Source: Gigaspora rosea (taxonomy: Eukaryota; Glomeromycota; Glomeromycetes; Diversisporales; Gigasporaceae). From it: a DNA stretch of 64,000 nt. Location of the stretch: NCBI GenBank assembly GCA_003550325.1, contig QKWP01000256.1:242838-306837 (forward strand). The letters are read 5' to 3'. The position numbers and the translations under genes are program-made. Each line of letters begins with the position of its first letter. The stretch's first letter is position 1. Shown here piece after piece: positions 29,669-41,290 of this stretch. The notes under the pieces are model-generated. The model searched no databases and was not told the DNA's origin. It saw nothing but the letters and a program-made list of their open reading frames with translations.

Positions 29669-32600
29669 ATGGGATCGTGTGTTAGTATAATTATTACTAA
29701 TAATGCAGAAAATCAACCTGAACGTTGCGTAAAATCAGAAGGTGAAGAAGGTCATACAGAAAGTGAAACAAAAGTTTTTAAATGGTATTTGAGATCTTCT
29801 AAAGGCGGTAATGCCAGAGGTCAATATAGTGTAGGAGTATGTTATCAAAATGGTATAGGAATTGATAAAGATGATAATAAAGCATTTGAATGGTATATGA
29901 AATCAGCTAAAGGTGGTGATCCATGTGGACAATACAATGTAGGAAATTGTTACGAAAATGGTATAGGTGTTGAAAAAGATGAAGGAAAAGCATTTAAATG
30001 GTATTTAAAATCTGCTGAAAATGGTTATTTACCTGGAAAAAATAAAGTTGGTTTGTGTTATCAAAATGGTATAGGTACTTCTGAAGATGAAAGAAGAGCA
30101 TTGAAATGGCATTTAAAATCTGCTGAAAGTGGTGATCCTGAAGGGCAATACAATATTGGTTATTGTTATGAAAATTGTATAGGTACTATTAGAGATAACA
30201 AAAACGCATTTAAATGGTACCTAAAATCTGCTGAAAACGAAAATATAAATGCTCAAGTTATCATTGGAAATTACTACAAAGACGGTATAGGTATACGTAA
30301 AGATAAAATAAAAGCATTTGAATGGTATTTAAAATCTACCGAAAGTGAAAATTCTAATGGACAATATAAAGTCGGATTATGCTATGAAAATGGTATAGGA
30401 GTTAGTGAAGATAAGAATAAAGCATTTGAATGGTATTTAAAATCTGCCGAGAATGGTAATTCTTATGGTCAATTATATATTGGATCATGCTATCAAAATG
30501 GTATAGGTACTGATAAAAATGAATATAAAGCATTTGAATGGTACATGAAATCTGCCGAAAATAATAATTGTGATGGTCAATTAAAGGTGGGATTGCATTA
30601 TCAAGATGGCATAGTCGTACCTAAAGACGAAAATAAAGCATTTGAATGGTATTTGAAATCAGCTCAAAACGGAAACTTAAATGGGCAGATTTATGTTGGG
30701 GATTATTATAAAAACGGTATAGGGATTGCTAAAGATGAAAAGAAAGCATTTAAATGGTATTTAAAGTCTGCTGAAAGTGATGATCCGCATGGTCAATTAA
30801 TTGTTGGAAATTGTTACCGGGAAGGTAAAGGCGTTTCCAAAAATGAAACGATAGCATTTGAATGGTATTTAAAATCAGCTGAAGCCAAAAATTCTAGTGG
30901 TCAAGTTCATGTAGGAGAATGTTATCAAAATGGAATAGGCGTTATTAAAGATGAAAAAAAAGCGTTTGAATGGTATATGAGATCTGCTCGAAGCGGAAAT
31001 TTATTAGGTCAGCTTAATGTTGCATATTGTTACGAACGTGGTATGGGCGTTACCAAAAATAAAAATAAAGCATTTAAGTGGTATTTAAAATCAGCCAAAG
31101 GTGGAAACCCTCGTGGACAATTTTATGTAGGAACATATTATCATGATGGCAAAGGAACAGGCCGAAATATAAAGGAAGCATTAGAATGGACATTGAAATC
31201 CGCTGAAAATGGTGATGTTGAAGGACAATATTTTATGGGTCAGTACTATGATTTAGGTGTAGGTGTCAGTAAAGATGAATCTCAAGCATTTAATTGGTAT
31301 ATGAAATCAGCCCAAGGTGGCAGTCCACAGGGAAAATATAGCGTTGGATGGTGTTATCTAGACGGAGTTGGCGTAATTAAAAATGAGAATAAGGCATACG
31401 AATGGTTTTTGAAGTCAGCAAATGAAAGTCGAAGAGGGCAATTTTGTGTCGGAATGTGCTATGAGAATGGTATAGGCATTGAACAAGATCATAAGGAAGC
31501 ATTTAAATGGTACTTAAAATCCGCTGAAAATGAAGATTCTGATGGGCAGCACAGAGTAGGAAAATACTATGATGATGGTAAAAACATTTTGAAAAACGAA
31601 AAAGAGGCATTCAATTGGTATTTAAAATCAGCACAAAATGGTAATCCCCGCGGCCAATCATTAGTTGGGATGTGTTATGAAGAAGGGAGAGGCACTACCA
31701 AAAATGAAGAAAAAGCCTTTAAATGGTACTTAAAGTCAGCCGAAGGAGGTGATATCGACGGGCAATATAAAGTTGGAAACAAATATGAATATGGTTTAGG
31801 AGTTGATAAGGATGAGAAAAATGCATTTGAATGGTATTTAAAATCTGCAGAAAGCGGTAGTTCTTATGGACAATTTTATATTGGACGTTGCTATCAGAAT
31901 GGAATAGGTATCCTTAAAGATGAAAAGAAAGCGTTTGAATGGTACTTGAAATCAGCAGAAAATGGAAATATTGACGGTCAATGCCAAGTCGGAAACAATT
32001 ATAAATATGGTATAGGCATTGCTAAAAATGAAAAGAAAGCGTTTGAATGGTATTTAAAATCAGCAGAAGAAGGTAATCCTTATGGACAATTAGAAGTTGG
32101 AAATTGTTATCAGAATAGTATAGGCGTTTCTAAGGATGAAAAAAAGGCGTTTGAATGGTACTTAAAGTCAGCTGAAGGTGGAAATATTGATGGGCAACTC
32201 AAGGTCGGAAATATTTATGAATATGGCATAGGAACTGTCAAAGATGAGAAAAAAGCATTTGAATGGTATTTAAAATCCGCCGAAAGTGGTAACGTTAATG
32301 GCCAATTCATGATTGGAAGTTTTTACTTGAATGGAACAAGCGTTTCTAAAGACGAAAAAAAGGCATTCGAATGGTATTTAAGGTCTGCTGAAGGAGGAAA
32401 TATTGATGGACAATTATTTATCGCAAATTGCTACTTAAACGGTGTATACGTCATTAAAGATGAAACAAAGGCTTTTAATTGGTACTTAAAATCTGCCGAA
32501 GGTGGAAACACACGCGGACAATTTCATGTCGGTGTGTGTTATGATAATGGTATTGGTACTACAATAGACAAAGAGAAAGCACGTGAATGGTACTTTAAAT

Positions 32601-32764
32601 CGGTTAATGGTGTAAATTCCGAAAAGCAATTTATTAGAGATGATGAAATAGACAAGAATAATGGATTTAATTGGAATTTAAAATCAGCTATAGGTATAAA
32701 TTCAGGCGAACAATCTAAAGTTAGAGTATGCTATCAATATGGCGTTAGTGTTGATAAAAAATAA
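29669..32764 (+). CDS. Sel1-like repeat protein, 1,031 aa, acylated N-terminus
   Basis: About 28 tandem Sel1 repeats of 36 residues (consensus AFEWYLKSAENGNxxGQ, then VGxCYxNGIGVxKDEKK) fill residues 35 to about 1025; the last two are degenerate. Sel1 repeats are paired helices of the TPR class and serve as protein-binding scaffolds. The N-terminus MGSCVS has Gly2 with Ser6, an N-myristoylation signal, and Cys4, which could be palmitoylated. This suggests a membrane-tethered scaffold; that is family inference, not shown here. The sequence is a single exon with an intact frame. Poly-T ends a few bases upstream of the ATG. Such genes are expanded in Rhizophagus, many fused to kinases; no kinase domain is present here. 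Confidence 0.95.
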   Translation: MGSCVSIIITNNAENQPERCVKSEGEEGHTESETKVFKWYLRSSKGGNARGQYSVGVCYQNGIGIDKDDNKAFEWYMKSAKGGDPCGQYNVGNCYENGIGVEKDEGKAFKWYLKSAENGYLPGKNKVGLCYQNGIGTSEDERRALKWHLKSAESGDPEGQYNIGYCYENCIGTIRDNKNAFKWYLKSAENENINAQVIIGNYYKDGIGIRKDKIKAFEWYLKSTESENSNGQYKVGLCYENGIGVSEDKNKAFEWYLKSAENGNSYGQLYIGSCYQNGIGTDKNEYKAFEWYMKSAENNNCDGQLKVGLHYQDGIVVPKDENKAFEWYLKSAQNGNLNGQIYVGDYYKNGIGIAKDEKKAFKWYLKSAESDDPHGQLIVGNCYREGKGVSKNETIAFEWYLKSAEAKNSSGQVHVGECYQNGIGVIKDEKKAFEWYMRSARSGNLLGQLNVAYCYERGMGVTKNKNKAFKWYLKSAKGGNPRGQFYVGTYYHDGKGTGRNIKEALEWTLKSAENGDVEGQYFMGQYYDLGVGVSKDESQAFNWYMKSAQGGSPQGKYSVGWCYLDGVGVIKNENKAYEWFLKSANESRRGQFCVGMCYENGIGIEQDHKEAFKWYLKSAENEDSDGQHRVGKYYDDGKNILKNEKEAFNWYLKSAQNGNPRGQSLVGMCYEEGRGTTKNEEKAFKWYLKSAEGGDIDGQYKVGNKYEYGLGVDKDEKNAFEWYLKSAESGSSYGQFYIGRCYQNGIGILKDEKKAFEWYLKSAENGNIDGQCQVGNNYKYGIGIAKNEKKAFEWYLKSAEEGNPYGQLEVGNCYQNSIGVSKDEKKAFEWYLKSAEGGNIDGQLKVGNIYEYGIGTVKDEKKAFEWYLKSAESGNVNGQFMIGSFYLNGTSVSKDEKKAFEWYLRSAEGGNIDGQLFIANCYLNGVYVIKDETKAFNWYLKSAEGGNTRGQFHVGVCYDNGIGTTIDKEKAREWYFKSVNGVNSEKQFIRDDEIDKNNGFNWNLKSAIGINSGEQSKVRVCYQYGVSVDKK

Positions 32765-33359
32765 AAGGAAGGTACTGAAGTTAAAATAAAAATTACATTA
32801 TACACTAGAACAAACTATAGAGTTAGATAATATAGTCTCAAATTTTGAACTTAATCCTTAGGATCTCCAATTTTTTAATTAATTATATTTAGACTAATTA
32901 TTTTATATATTAACAAAATTGCATTATAATATAATTATTTGTATAATATTTGTAGCTTCGTTTAAATTTGTTTTAGAAAACCATTTTAAATATTCAAATG
33001 CATTAATAAACGGAAATTTGATAGCAGGTCATCTGAATTTCTTTTTATATACGCACTCTTTGATTACCGTAATCATAAAATATAAGAAATTTAAATAAAT
33101 CTATGCATGATATTTAGATGTAAATATTATTATTGAATTGAAAAATTAAAAGATCCTTCAAGGCAAAACTGAGATCTGAAATCGAAAGATCTAAATGGAA
33201 CAATAAGGCCTGCACGTTTGTTCAAAAAGTTGTGAAGATTACAGCTTAGTACGGTATTGGCAAAATAAAAAATATTTCGTTATTGCGTTTGATATGCTGT
33301 ATTAAACACTAGTGATAAAACGGCAACGTTTCTAGGGCAGTTCAGTTTCGAATTTAAAA
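32765..33359. other. 3' flank of the Sel1 gene, nothing recognised
   Basis: AT-rich; no ORF, RNA gene or repeat ends seen. Confidence 0.5.
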
Positions 33360-34720
33360 GGAAAATCGAAAGTTATGCTATTACTTACAAGTTCTGTAAG
33401 GAAATTTTACAGTATTCATGACAGAAATTATGATGAATGCAAACTAATTCAAGATTGGCTACATATTATATGTCGAATAGTTTGTAACAGAGTATTTTAT
33501 AGTGTTCATAATAGAGATAATAGTAATTCCGATACAAACTAACTTATCTTTTTGTTATTACTGGAATAGTGAAAAAGTTCTGTAACGGAATTTTTTTATA
33601 GTCATTCACAATAGGAATCGTAATAATTACGATTAAGCCAACTCAACCTAAACTGCATAATAAATATCAATGAAATAGCAAGTAGGTATTGTTACAAAAT
33701 TTCTTAGCAACTCGCGGTTTTAATACAAACTTTGCTTTTTTTTTTTTTGAACTCTTATGATAATTCTATTACTGGGTGTACTGAATAAGTGAGTAAATTT
33801 TATAACAGAATTTTTTATGAAAACTTATAGTGCAATCATGAAAATTCTAATGCAAATTAACTCAACTACATATCATAGTAACGGAATAGTAGGCTCTATA
33901 ACAGAATTTTTACAGTTACTTATAATAGAAATCTGATAATTCCAATACTACTATTATATACTACATTAGCAATAGGTTTTATAACTGAACTTTTTATTGT
34001 AATTCATGGTAGAAATTATGTTAATTCCAAGGTAACTAACTCAATTTTAACCACATACAGTGTCACCAGAATAACGAGTAAGTTTTGTGACTAATGATAA
34101 TTCCAATGCTAACTCAACCGGTACATATGTTCTGTACAGAATTCTTTACAAGATATGATAATAATAATTCTAATGCAAACAATTCAACCTTAACCTCATA
34201 CTGTGGTCACCAGAATAGCATTAACAGAATTTTTTATGATAACTTAAATAGTAGAAACTACAATAGAATTCTTTTATTACTACACATCATAGTAGAAATT
34301 ATGTTACTATGTTACTGAAATAGCAAGTTCTGTAACAGAATTTTTATAGTATCTTAAAGTAGAAATCAATACTAACTCAACCTTTACTGCTATATATATT
34401 GCATTAACAAGTAAGTTTTGTAATAGAATTCTATGCAGTAAATATGATAATTTCAATGCAATCAACTCAAACATTAACCATGTATTGTGATATTTGAATA
34501 ATAAATAAATTCTGTAACAGAAATTTTTATGATAATTCTTACTGTAAATACCATATTAGTGAGTAAATTCTGAATAAAAATAGAAATAATAATGATTCGA
34601 ATGTGATAAACTTAACATTAACTATATACTGTGATTATTGAATAGTGAGTAAGTTCTATACTAGATTTCTTTACATCAAATTATAGTAAAAATTATGATA
34701 ATCCAATACTAACTAATTTA
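33360..34720 (+). repeat. Degenerate ~100-bp satellite, locus 2
   Basis: About 12 copies with a period near 85-110 bp. Each carries GTAACAGAATTTTTATAGT, then an ATAGAAAT...GATAATTCCAAT stretch, CTCAACCTTAACCATATACT and a tail GGAATAGTGAGTAAGTTCTG. Copies differ by substitutions and small indels. Short ORFs within it are chance. Confidence 0.8.
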
Positions 34721-35409
34721 TTCACTGTAGACCAAATTAGTAAACTAGATAGCTGCATAATTTCTCATATGGTTCACATTACATATACTCATCAAAAAAT
34801 GTAAATCATTCTGAAATTTTTATCAGATTTAGTTACTTGGTTATTATTGGTCAAAAATTCACCATCTAAAAAATATTTATATTTAGTCTAAAATTTGAGA
34901 ATTTGATTAACTTTAACATTTAATACTTTACAAAATAACAAATTACAGAAAAAAAATAGACCATAAATCTGAAAGAGCAGCATTGAATTTAATATTTTTA
35001 TAGTTTATATTTTTAATATCGCTTAAATTAAAAGACAAGATGCTATTTGAATTTATATAAATTTTCTTTGATAACTTTAAGTGATGTGAACTATACAAGA
35101 CCAAAAATAGAAGTTTTGCAAAAAAGTAACTAACCAATAATTAATTTAATAATTGGCTGATTTTTAAGAATTGCAAATTGAAATAAGTGTATATTGCTTT
35201 AATTACAATTTTTATTTTAGCCTTTTAATTTATAGGTGATCTCATCAATACTATATTATTTAGGTATTAAAATATGATGTTCTATGCTAAATATTTTATA
35301 AATTTAAATTGGTACTGTTATTTACATTATAGTTTTTGCTATTTGCACTATAGATTTGGTATAATAGTAGATCATTAATTAACATGTTCTATTTTTACCA
35401 TGGTACTAT
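34721..35409. other. AT-rich, nothing recognised
   Basis: No gene or clear repeat ends seen. Confidence 0.45.
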
Positions 35410-36010
35410 ATATTGCACTAATAAAAACTCATCTTTTTTGTAAATTAACACATAATAGACCTGCTAACATAATTTCATAATACAGACAAATTTTAACCCT
35501 AATTTCTTAAGACCTTAATATAATGCATAATAATAAAAATTGATTTACAATGCATAACTTGATATAAACAAATTATATGTACTACCAACTAAACATCACA
35601 TTTCATGTGTTTGCATATTTATTGGCTAGTGAAGATTGGAGCAAAATTAACTTTTACTAAAAAAGGAATGTAACAAACTGATATCAGTAAAAAATATCGA
35701 TTTATACATCTACCTCTGTATTATCACATAAGCACATCAGTTGAGTTAATTACACCAATATAATAGGCCAGAATTTCTGCAATTTTTGAGCTTTTTAATT
35801 TCATACCAATAAAAACTTATCTTTTTTTGCAGATTAAGATTTTTTACAATTTTTGCATAATATTGGGCCTTTTTTAATATACACCAATAAAAACTCATCT
35901 TTTTTGTAGATTGACAACATATAGAGGAGCAAAATAAGATTTTTGCAATTTTTGTTCATATTGGGCTTTTTTAATATTGCATCAATAAAAACTTCTCTTT
36001 TAAGATTTTT
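35410..36010 (+). repeat. Tandem repeats with ACCAATAAAAACTCATCTTT
   Basis: The phrase CAATAAAAACTCATCTTTTT or close variants recurs near 35420, 35808, 35888 and 35985. It is followed by TTTGCAGATTAAGATTTTT and, in the later copies, by ATATTGGGC. The last copies have a period near 90-100 bp. Confidence 0.7.
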
Positions 36011-36077
36011 TAAATTTTTGTATAACTATACTATAGTATATATAGAAAATGTTGATTAAATGATGATCTATAAATTA

Positions 36078-36565
36078 CCTGGTACATGAATATAGTATAA
36101 CATGATACAAATTACTATATAAATCACTTATAGGTGAAATGCCATGATCATCTAAGAAAAAATAATTTTTTACTAAGTTTATGAGATATATCGACTAATT
36201 AAAAGTTGTAGAGCTTATTGAGATGCATCTAACAGTAGTTAGATTATTAAAATTGGCCCAGTAGATGCAGAATTATCATTAAAAAATGATTGAGTAACTA
36301 TGTAAAATTCTATATAAACAACTAATTGTTTATATAAAAGTTTATATTGCCCAATTGTCTCTTGATAATAACTTAGCATTGACTAGGTCAATTTTGATAA
36401 TTTAACTTTTTTTAGATTCATTATAATGAACTCTACAACTTTAATTAATCAGTAAGACTCATTAACTTAGTAAAAAAATATTTTTTTTTGAGTGATTAGG
36501 ATCCCAAAATATCATAGATAGGTCAGGTATATTATAAAATTACTAAACTAAAGTTTTGTACCAGG
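36078..36565. mobile_element. Palindromic MITE, 488 bp
   Basis: The ends CCTGGTACA and TGTACCAGG are reverse complements. The arms stay similar far inward: CTAAGAAAAAATAATTTTTT with AAAAGTTGTAGAGCTTATT on the left faces CTACAACTTTAATTAATCAG with ACTTAGTAAAAAAATA on the right. Arm divergence is appreciable. No clear target duplication. Confidence 0.65.
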
Positions 36566-39500
36566 TGATGTAATTATTGATATACATGATCATCAATAAT
36601 CATCTAACTATAGTGCATGAATTCTTAAATTAATTAACATATAAAATACATAATATTTAAAAGCTTATAAATAGAAAACTAAAATAGTTATAAATCAAAT
36701 CTATTCATAGAATAATAAAATCAAACCTAAATAACAAAGCTATAAAGTTTATTTTTTTATTTAATTAAAATTTTATTGTGTAATATTTTTTAAGTTGCCT
36801 GAATTTACTAATTAAAGCTGAAAAATTTGGCCACTCACATGATACTGAAATAAGGCCTTCTATTGGTTCGAATGCACAATATTTAATATGATTGGTTAAT
36901 TGGTTGTAAGAATATATCACTCTCTTTTTCAATACTTAGGAATAACTTTATCTCTTGAATATTGTATCTAATTAAATAAAATAATTTTTGCCAAATAAAT
37001 ATCTCTTGTTCTTTAATAACTATCAAATAAACTGCTCTGGTGAAGTATATTCTACTTGCACACTGCTTTATATCTTCTCTGATCTTACAAAATTCTGTTG
37101 CTACAGTATGTGTTATGTTGCAAGTACTATATTGAAGGTTATAGTTGCTTGTAACATTTTGATGCCTTCTGGTTAAAATTATTAAAAATAGTTAGAAATT
37201 ATTTTTAACATGGTATTCTTCTTTAGAAATAAAATATCAAAAGGTTATTATTTTTGAAAAAGAGACAAAATAAAAGATTCTCAAAAAAAAAGCAGCAACA
37301 ACAAAAGAAACAACAACCATACTAACAATCGAATGAAATAGTAAAGTTTATTTCTGATCTTTTTACTAAAAACAACAATTATTTTTTATTTAAAATTTGG
37401 GCACTTATAATTGAACTTTGCAGCTTAATAGCTAAACTTCTTGTTTAAACAAGTTAATACATTTTTTTTACTTTCTTGAAAATTATTATTATTTGAACTT
37501 TTCTTCTCAGATAACTGGCTTTGAAATTATTCCAAATTAGAATAATAATAGACATTTTATTTTATCTTTTAGAGATCCAGTAGTTTATTTTAGATACAAA
37601 ATTTTTGTAAATTATATTATTTTTGGATCCAACTTTTGTTAAGTTGAGGCAAAAGCTTAGAATACTATGTTATATTTGTTAAAAAAAAGCCAATTCTAAC
37701 TGAATTAAGGCAAATTTTAACTTTATTTATTACCTTTAATTTATTACAACTTTCCTAATTACAAACTATTCACATTTTGCAAAAATTCAAAATTTAATTA
37801 AAATATTGTTAAATTAAAACTCTTTCTGACAATCACATATACCAAATTTTCCAAAAAGTCCAATCTATAAAAATTTTGCAGTTATTATATTTGTACATAA
37901 CAAAAACTTTATCAGAAGTGACCTGGATAAAGGGAACAGATTGTTGTCAAGACAAACTGAAATAGAGATAAAAAAGAACTCTTCTTATAGTTGGACTCTC
38001 TGGTAGAAGATTTTGTTGCTATAGAAGATATAGTAGGGCTAAAACTCTAAAGTTTTTTGTAAAAGATACAAAAGCTTAGGCAGAAATGTACTTTTGGTTA
38101 AATATAATATTCTGTAAAACATAAAACTTACATTTTCTACAACTTTGGTACTCTCAATATTTTCCTTGGCTTTCCAAAATTTTGCCAAAAAGTAGGAAAT
38201 CCAGCTTACCACTAGCTTACTCCCTCTAAAAGATTGGTATTGTTTACAATTTCCAAATTGAAATGGCATCTACCAAAATAGAGACAAGTCATGACTTGTG
38301 TTCAGGATCTTGTGATAAACAATGGAAACTATATGCAATAGTTTAGAGGAAATACTGAAATGAAATTTCTTTCTAGAATATTCTTGTAGATATAGTTTAT
38401 TTTCTTTTATTTTCTTTATATATATATATAATACTTAGGTAGAGTGTTTCTCTGCACAGTATTATATAATTTTTATTTTATTAATTATTTATTTTCATTA
38501 GTATTCATCTTAAGCAAATACTTTTTTTTTGTCTTTCTCATCTAGTGATTTGTTTTTTCATATTAGTATTTGAATTTCATTTAGATTGCGTAGTTTTTTC
38601 TCCTTTTAGTTTTTTCATTTATTTTCATTCAATCTTTTTTTTTAATAGTTGAATATGGATAGTAATATCCCAACATTTGTTGCTAGATGGGAGGGATTTG
38701 AAAAAAATTTTTACTTTTGGCGAGACTGATGAAGTGGTTTACTTTATTCATAAAGTTGCGACTGGTTACACTAAGAAACTCTTAGAAGTTATCGAATGAT
38801 GCCAGATTTGCAAAGTTGGAAAAAGGGATTAGTTTAGTTCATGTGTATAGCTTTTTTACTTTTTAATTCTACAAATAAATACTGATGAAACTGTCAAAGA
38901 TTAAAAAAAAATTACAAACTATTCAATTTATAACTATTTATTCTGAATAACTTATTTCTAACTATTCAATTTTTTCAAATCTAATCTAACTTTCAAATCC
39001 ACCTCTAACTACCCAACCCCTTGTTCCAAACCTACCTACTTCTAAGCCCATTTTCTACTACTAATTTATTTCTAATTTTCAATCTTTATCTCTAAACCTA
39101 ACTCTTAATGTTTATTCCTTATGATATGCTAAAACAAATCCTACCTTTCTCCTATTAAATTAACTAATCCTTAAACTTAAATTTATCTCAACATCCTATC
39201 ACTAATACTCTACATTTTAATTCAAAATCTAATTCTTTCTATTAACTCTAATACTTTATTTTTTATAACTGCATTTAAGCAAATTATAATATGATTATAG
39301 AATCTCTAGTTGTTTTTTTTAGAAAAATTTCAAGTTGACCAACTAAGTTTATAAATATTCTGCCAAATTTGGTCTATTAGCACCTCAATTAGGATAAATA
39401 TAGTCAAAGTCCCAACTTTCTTTATTAATATTTCAAAATTACCCAATACTCAATTCTATTCTCTTTGGGTCTGAAATTTTCATCTCTATTCAAAACTTTA

Positions 39501-39739
39501 ACTTTTCTAAAGATCTTAGCCTCCAACCTATTTGCAAAACTTAATTTACAATTCAAAAAAAAATTAGTATTAGTAAAAAAAACATATAAAAATAGATATA
39601 TATATATAACAAAAAAAATATAAAAAATAAAAAAATTATTATTATTTATCTTGTAGAAAGTATAGTTCTAAAATTAATTAAGCATAAAGGAACTCTAAAT
39701 TTCTTATGTTTGCTAGTTTTGAATAAGTAGAGTTAAATA
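36566..39739. other. No intact gene; AT-rich
   Basis: Around 38655-38790 a short stretch reads MDSNIPTFVARWEGFEK and, after a frame change, FGETDEVVYFIHKVATGYT before a TGA; it may be a relic of an unknown gene. Around 39000-39560 there is degenerate pyrimidine-rich sequence. The 76-codon minus ORF at 38039 has no support. Confidence 0.4.
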
Positions 39740-39741
39740 TA

Positions 39742-40472
39742 CAGTCGTCCCTCTCTATAATCACCAAGTCCATCGCACTCTATTTTGGTAATTGTAAAGA
39801 GGTGTGACTATAAATAAAATACCTCATTATGGTCATGTAATCAAAGGCCAGTAAGTAATATATTTGCACATATTTGAAATACTATTAAAAAATTTAAACC
39901 AGTGGCCCAATTTGGATAAAACAACTACCAGAGTGTTTGACTCAATAAGATGATTCTAAAGAGTCCAAAATCATCCAAATTTAATTACAAATGCTAAGAT
40001 TATTAAGGATTTTTTCACTCAGATATTTAAATTTAATCAATTCTTAAACATGTAAAATGATACAAATCCTTAACGATCTCAGGGGCATGTGATCCGATTT
40101 TAAAAATTTTGGGCTCATTAGAAGCATCTCATTGGGACGAACATTTTGGTAGTTATTTCATCTAAATTGGATCATTAAATCAAAAGTTATTTGCTATCAA
40201 ACCTTTAAAGAGCCTTAATAGATAATTTTAAATATACGTGAATATGAAAATTGGCCAATCAGATTTTATAAACCGTATTTAGTTAAAAATTGGTGACTAT
40301 TGAGGGTTTTTTATTAATAAAATTGTTAAAAATCAAATTTTCATAGTGATAGTGATTATAAGTGATTTGTGGCTATAATGAGGTTTTTACTATGTTTGAG
40401 TCCATTGCACAAAATTGGGTACTTAAATAGAGGTGTGACTATATGGGGTGTGACTATAGGGAGGTCTGACTG
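39742..40472. mobile_element. Pogo/Tc1-type MITE, 731 bp
   Basis: The left end CAGTCGTCCCTCTCTATAAT and the right end (reverse complement CAGTCAGACCTCCCTATAGT) are flanked by TA (39740-39741 and 40473-40474). CAGT-initial TIRs with a TA duplication are typical of pogo/Tigger elements. Subterminal motifs (AGTCCATCGCACTCTATTTT and AGAGGTGTGACTAT) occur at both ends in opposite orientation. No transposase. A truncated copy lies at 54917-55173. Confidence 0.88.
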
Positions 40473-40474
40473 TA

Positions 40475-41215
40475 TAAGTTTGTTTACCATATTTTTGTGT
40501 AATAACACACGCCTGTGCATTATTTTGAGCACCTGTACGTTATTTCAAGATGCACATGTGTGATCTTTAGATCAATATTGCCAAAATTTAATAGACAAGT
40601 GACTATAATTATATTTATAGTGAAATGCTTAGAGGATGGTGGCATTATTTTGGAATGCACATGTGTGTTATTTTGAGGCAAATAGATGTTTTTTTTTAAG
40701 GGTGCTATTGGTGCTCTTTTATTAACTCAATATTACAAAGAATTTATATATACAGCAGGTTTTTTATAATCTATATCTCTCTCCAATTGTCCATTTTTCC
40801 TAGCTGACTTCAGCGAGCCAACCACGTCTGGTGCTCTGTACACTAGGATCATAGGCAGCTTTAAAGGAACTACATATTCTGCTAGTACGCTATCTAGATC
40901 GTCCATTTTTCATCTACTCCAAGTGCCACTTTCTATTTTTGGTCAGTATAGCATTAGGTTCCTGGGTTTTTACTTTCCTAATTTGGTCAGTATCCTTGTT
41001 TTTTATTCATATTTGTCTTATTCCTTTTTTTTATAGTGGATGGTCCTTATGTTTATGACATTTTTTGTCGATTTTTTCCTTTTCTGGATGTCGCATAATC
41101 TCGTGCCTATATCACACAACTTATTGTCATTGTAGTACAATGTCCAGAAATAGTGGAAATGTTTGACACCTTATCATAGATCTTTACTATTTGTGATTCC
41201 AACACGGTTTTTGTT
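40475..41215. other. Higher-GC stretch, unidentified; possible SINE body
   Basis: The interval 40790-41100 is less AT-rich than its surroundings. A minus-strand reading gives SSFKAAYDPSVQSTRRGWLA with stops on either side, which may be a coding relic. It may equally be the body of the tRNA-derived SINE whose head lies at 41216-41290. No boundary seen. Confidence 0.3.
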
Positions 41216-41290
41216 ATCCACTAGACTCAAACCAGTGACCTTGTGAATATGACCCCAGAGCACTAACCACTGCGCTATCCAACCCAGGGT
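41216..41290 (-). mobile_element. tRNA-derived SINE head (Pol III A and B boxes)
   Basis: On the minus strand it reads GGGTTGGATAGCGCAGTGGT, TAGTGC, a 26-nt middle, then GGTTTGAGTC. An A box (TAGCGCAGTGGTTAG) lies at 41263-41277 and a B-box-like GGTTTGAGT at 41225-41233, at tRNA-like spacing. The B box departs from GGTTCGANTC, and an acceptor stem is not clear. It is therefore more likely a SINE head than a working tRNA gene. Confidence 0.6.

Noticed and set aside
36988-38269. Short ORFs of 62-76 codons
   Set aside because: AT-rich chance frames without recognisable domains or splice context.
40369-40563. 64-codon ORF at the pogo MITE right end
   Set aside because: It spans the MITE terminus, so it is composite and not a gene.
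41216-41290. Functional tRNA gene
   Set aside because: A and B boxes are present, but the B box is altered and no proper acceptor stem can be paired; a SINE head fits better.
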